Below are positions 61,604 to 64,000 of a stretch of 64,000 nucleotides of DNA, piece after piece (within the stretch, counting starts at the first letter, position 1; the number at the start of each line of letters is the position of its first letter). The notes under the pieces were generated by a model, which was not told the origin of the DNA, did not search any database, and saw nothing but the letters and a program-made list of their open reading frames with translations. A program made the translations under genes and the position numbers. Source of the stretch: Chryseolinea lacunae (GTDB lineage Bacteria; Bacteroidota; Bacteroidia; Cytophagales; Cyclobacteriaceae); the NCBI RefSeq assembly GCF_016735595.1, contig NZ_JAERRB010000011.1:1-64000 (forward strand), written 5' to 3'.

Positions 61604-63607
61604 ATGAAGGCATTCTACGTCGTTTTACTGATTTTTCTCTTCGCCCTGATCGCTTTGACGGGCACTACCAAAGACCGACCGGTGGAGGTGTCGTCGCCCA
61701 ATGGAAAGGTGACGGTGCAGTTTGAACTGAAGGACGGCGTGCCGTTCTATAGCGTGCTCCGTAACAAAGTTGCGGTGCTGAACCCCTCGGCTCTCGGCTT
61801 TGTGCTGAAAGACTTGCCCGCCCTGAACAAGGATTTCAAGATTGTGTCGTCCACACCCGCGTCGTTCAACGAGACCTGGACGCAGGTTTGGGGTGAAGCG
61901 AAGACCATCCGAAACCAATACAACAGCCTCACGCTGGCGTTGGAAGAACGCTCCAACCTGAAGCGCAAGCTCAACATCATCTTCAAAGTCTATAACGACG
62001 GCATAGGCTTCCGCTATGAAATTCCCGCCCAGCCTAATCTGAAAAACTTTGTGATCCTGGACGAGCTCACCGAGTTTGCCCTCGCACAAGATCTTTCGGC
62101 GTGGTGGATTCCTACCTACGGCAACGACATTGATTCCGAATATCTCTTCACCCAGAACAACGTGAGCGAGCTGAAAGAGACGGTGAACACACCCCTCACA
62201 CTCTCGGCCGGCAACAAAAACTTTGTGAGCATTCACGAAGCTGCACTGGTAGACTATGCCTCTATGGCGCTGGTGAAAAAAGGTCATCACACCCTCAAGG
62301 CCGACCTCGTGCCGTGGGCAAACGGAAATCGCGTGGAGGCTGCGGCCCCGTTGCAAACACCCTGGAGAACCATACAACTGGGCGACACCCCCGGCGACCT
62401 CGTCACATCATACCTCATCCTGAACCTGAACGAACCCAACAAACTTGCCGACGTGTCGTGGATCAAGCCCGGCAAATATAACGGCATGTGGTGGGGCATG
62501 CATTTGAAAACATTCACGTGGGAAGGTGGTCCTCACCACGGAGCCACTACGGCAAACATGAAAGAGCTGATCGACTTTGCCAGCACTCACCACCTCTCGG
62601 CCACACTGGCCGAAGGCTGGAACGAAGGCTGGGAAGGCGACTGGACCAAAGGCGAGAACTTCAATTTCACCAAACCATATTCCGACTACGACCTCGCCGA
62701 AGTGAGTCGCTATGCACACGAGAAAAACGTAGGCATCATTGCCCATCACGAAACCGGCGGCAACATTGCCAACTATGAGAAACAGCTGGAAGATGCTTTC
62801 AAGCTTTGCGCGCAGTACGATATTCACCGGCTGAAGACAGGCTATGTGAATCGCAAGCCCGCCGGTGAATTGCACCAGGGACAATTTATGGTGCGTCACT
62901 ATCAAAAGGTGATGGAGATGGCCGCGAAGTATAAGGTGATGCTCGACGTGCACGAACCCATCAAAGACACGGGCTTGCGCAGAACGTATCCCAACATGAT
63001 GACACGCGAAGGTGGTCGTGGCACCGAGTATGAAGCGTGGAGCACAGGCAACCCTCCGGCACACACCACCATCATTCCGTTCACCCGTTGTCTTGGTGGC
63101 CCGTTCGACTACACACCCGGCATCTTCGACATTCAGTTCAAGACCGATGGCAACTTTCGCGTGCACACCACATTGGCAAAACAACTCGCCTTGTATGTGG
63201 TGATCTACAGTCCCATGCACATGGCCGCCGACCTTCCGCAAAACTATGAAGGCAAACCCGCCTTCAAATTTATCGAAGATGTTCCCACCGATTGGGACGA
63301 CACCAAAGTCTTGAACGCCGAGATCGGAAAGTATGTGACCACCGCGCGCAAAGACCGCAACAGCAACGACTGGTTTGTGGGCAGCATCACCAACGAAGAC
63401 GCGCGCACGCTTCCGGTGAAACTCGACTTCCTCACGCCCGGAAAAAAATATACAGCCACGATCTATCAGGATGGTAACGGCGCCGACATGGTCACCAATC
63501 CGCTGCCGCTAGACATTGTGTCGAAAGAGGTAGATGCCACCACCGTGCTTGACTTGAAACTGGCACCCGGTGGTGGCGCGGCAATACGATTCCAGGAGAA
63601 ACCCTGA
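61604..63607 (+). CDS. GH97 alpha-glucosidase (SusB-like)
   Basis: A 667-residue exported enzyme. The ATG at 61604 (MKAFYVVLLIFLFALIALTG) gives a signal peptide; the frame from 61553 hides it. The N-terminal beta-sandwich (EVSSPNGKVTVQFELKDGVP) and TIM barrel match GH97. Glu383 (IAHHETGGN), Glu451 (DVHEPIK), Glu469 (TREGGRG) and Glu475 (GTEYEAW) have the same spacing as Glu439, Glu508, Glu526 and Glu532 of Bacteroides SusB, the calcium- and water-activating and acid residues of the inverting subgroup. It should therefore release glucose from alpha-glucans rather than act as a retaining alpha-galactosidase. It is followed by susC, so it starts an alpha-glucan locus. Confidence 0.93.
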   Translation: MKAFYVVLLIFLFALIALTGTTKDRPVEVSSPNGKVTVQFELKDGVPFYSVLRNKVAVLNPSALGFVLKDLPALNKDFKIVSSTPASFNETWTQVWGEAKTIRNQYNSLTLALEERSNLKRKLNIIFKVYNDGIGFRYEIPAQPNLKNFVILDELTEFALAQDLSAWWIPTYGNDIDSEYLFTQNNVSELKETVNTPLTLSAGNKNFVSIHEAALVDYASMALVKKGHHTLKADLVPWANGNRVEAAAPLQTPWRTIQLGDTPGDLVTSYLILNLNEPNKLADVSWIKPGKYNGMWWGMHLKTFTWEGGPHHGATTANMKELIDFASTHHLSATLAEGWNEGWEGDWTKGENFNFTKPYSDYDLAEVSRYAHEKNVGIIAHHETGGNIANYEKQLEDAFKLCAQYDIHRLKTGYVNRKPAGELHQGQFMVRHYQKVMEMAAKYKVMLDVHEPIKDTGLRRTYPNMMTREGGRGTEYEAWSTGNPPAHTTIIPFTRCLGGPFDYTPGIFDIQFKTDGNFRVHTTLAKQLALYVVIYSPMHMAADLPQNYEGKPAFKFIEDVPTDWDDTKVLNAEIGKYVTTARKDRNSNDWFVGSITNEDARTLPVKLDFLTPGKKYTATIYQDGNGADMVTNPLPLDIVSKEVDATTVLDLKLAPGGGAAIRFQEKP

Positions 63608-63710
63608 CGTGAAGAGCAACCTGCAGCAGAAGCAATTCCGCTGCATGAAAAAATATACCTGCATGCCGGATAGAACCGGTGTGCAAGAAACAAACCCACA
63701 ACCCTAACCT

Positions 63711-64000
63711 ATGACGAAAACATTACCAAGAATTTTATTCGCCATGCCTTCCCTCATCACACTGGTGGTGCTTCTGCAGCTGTTCGCCGTGTGGGATGTG
63801 CAGGGGCAGGCCACGGCGGGGCGCCAGATTTCAGGGCGCGTAACGGATGCGAAGAGCGAACCTATTCCCGGTGTGAGCATCTATGAAAAGGGCACCACCA
63901 CGGGAACGCTGAGCGACGGCGAGGGAAACTTCCAGTTGCAGGTGTCGCCCGAGGCGGTGATCGTGTTCAGCTCCATCGGTTTCATCACCAAAGAGATTCC
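63711..64000 (+). CDS. SusC/RagA-family transporter, 5' part only (cut by window end)
   Basis: The first 96 residues of a TonB-linked transporter. MTKTLPRILFAMPSLITLVV is the signal peptide (cleavage near VQGQA), followed by the carboxypeptidase-regulatory-like domain: ISGRVTDAKSEPIPGVSIYE, then GNFQLQV and IVFSSIGFITKEI. The plug and barrel lie beyond the window. It begins 103 bp after the GH97 gene and probably belongs to the same alpha-glucan locus, with a susD expected next. Confidence 0.9.
   Translation, partial: MTKTLPRILFAMPSLITLVVLLQLFAVWDVQGQATAGRQISGRVTDAKSEPIPGVSIYEKGTTTGTLSDGEGNFQLQVSPEAVIVFSSIGFITKEI

Noticed and set aside
1-64000. tRNA or rRNA genes, diversity-generating retroelements, prophage structural genes
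   Set aside because: None was recognised on reading both strands. A tRNA scan could still find one in the AT-rich gaps, which were only examined by eye.

Overview
The window looks like chromosomal DNA of a polysaccharide-degrading member of the phylum Bacteroidota, probably a Cytophagales soil or freshwater bacterium. This is inferred from three SusC/SusD-type outer-membrane systems, hybrid two-component and propeller regulators, a type IX secretion sorting tail on a chitinase, a Nudix-family arabinose regulator, promoters with a TAnnTTTG-like -7 box, and few recognisable Shine-Dalgarno sequences. No rRNA, tRNA or CRISPR array was recognised.

Layout. 0-11.8 kb is accessory DNA: an XRE regulator, a long array of 21-bp repeats (1298-2022, with a three-unit outlier at 4668-4730) flanking an orphan MacB/FtsX permease, an SdpI-like membrane protein, an alpha/beta hydrolase, an aminotransferase, a beta-solenoid-like protein, an IS110-family element sitting inside a REP-like palindrome, and an SMI1/KNR4 protein. 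11.8-23.1 kb is a beta-mannan utilisation locus: a hybrid sensor/AraC regulator divergent from susC-susD-surface lipoprotein-GH26 mannanase. 23.2-29.1 kb holds a DUF4139 protein, a second propeller regulator and a HicAB-like toxin-antitoxin pair. 29.9-37.3 kb is a chitin or GlcNAc-glycan locus: susC, susD, a GH18-fold lipoprotein that has lost its catalytic residues, and an active-looking GH18 enzyme with a type IX tail.

37.6-41.7 kb carries a flavin reductase-like gene and a phosphate-scavenging pair (phosphodiesterase-alkaline phosphatase fusion plus metallophosphoesterase). 42.7-49.9 kb is an arabinose operon (HAD phosphatase, then araB-araD-araA-sodium symporter-AraR) with a palindromic candidate operator before araB. 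50-59.5 kb appears more AT-rich and encodes small membrane and exported proteins: a five-gene cassette with ATGA overlaps that places a soluble histidine kinase between exported proteins, a MEDS-PAS kinase with its LuxR-type response regulator, and a lipoprotein/outer-membrane pair. 59.8 kb to the end begins a third glycan locus: a DUF6377 regulator, a GH97 alpha-glucosidase whose four key glutamates align with SusB spacing, and a susC cut by the window edge.

The signals most worth following are the IS110 element with a candidate bridge RNA inserted into a REP-like palindrome, the phased 21-bp array, the inactive GH18 paralogue, and the translationally coupled exported-protein/kinase cassette.
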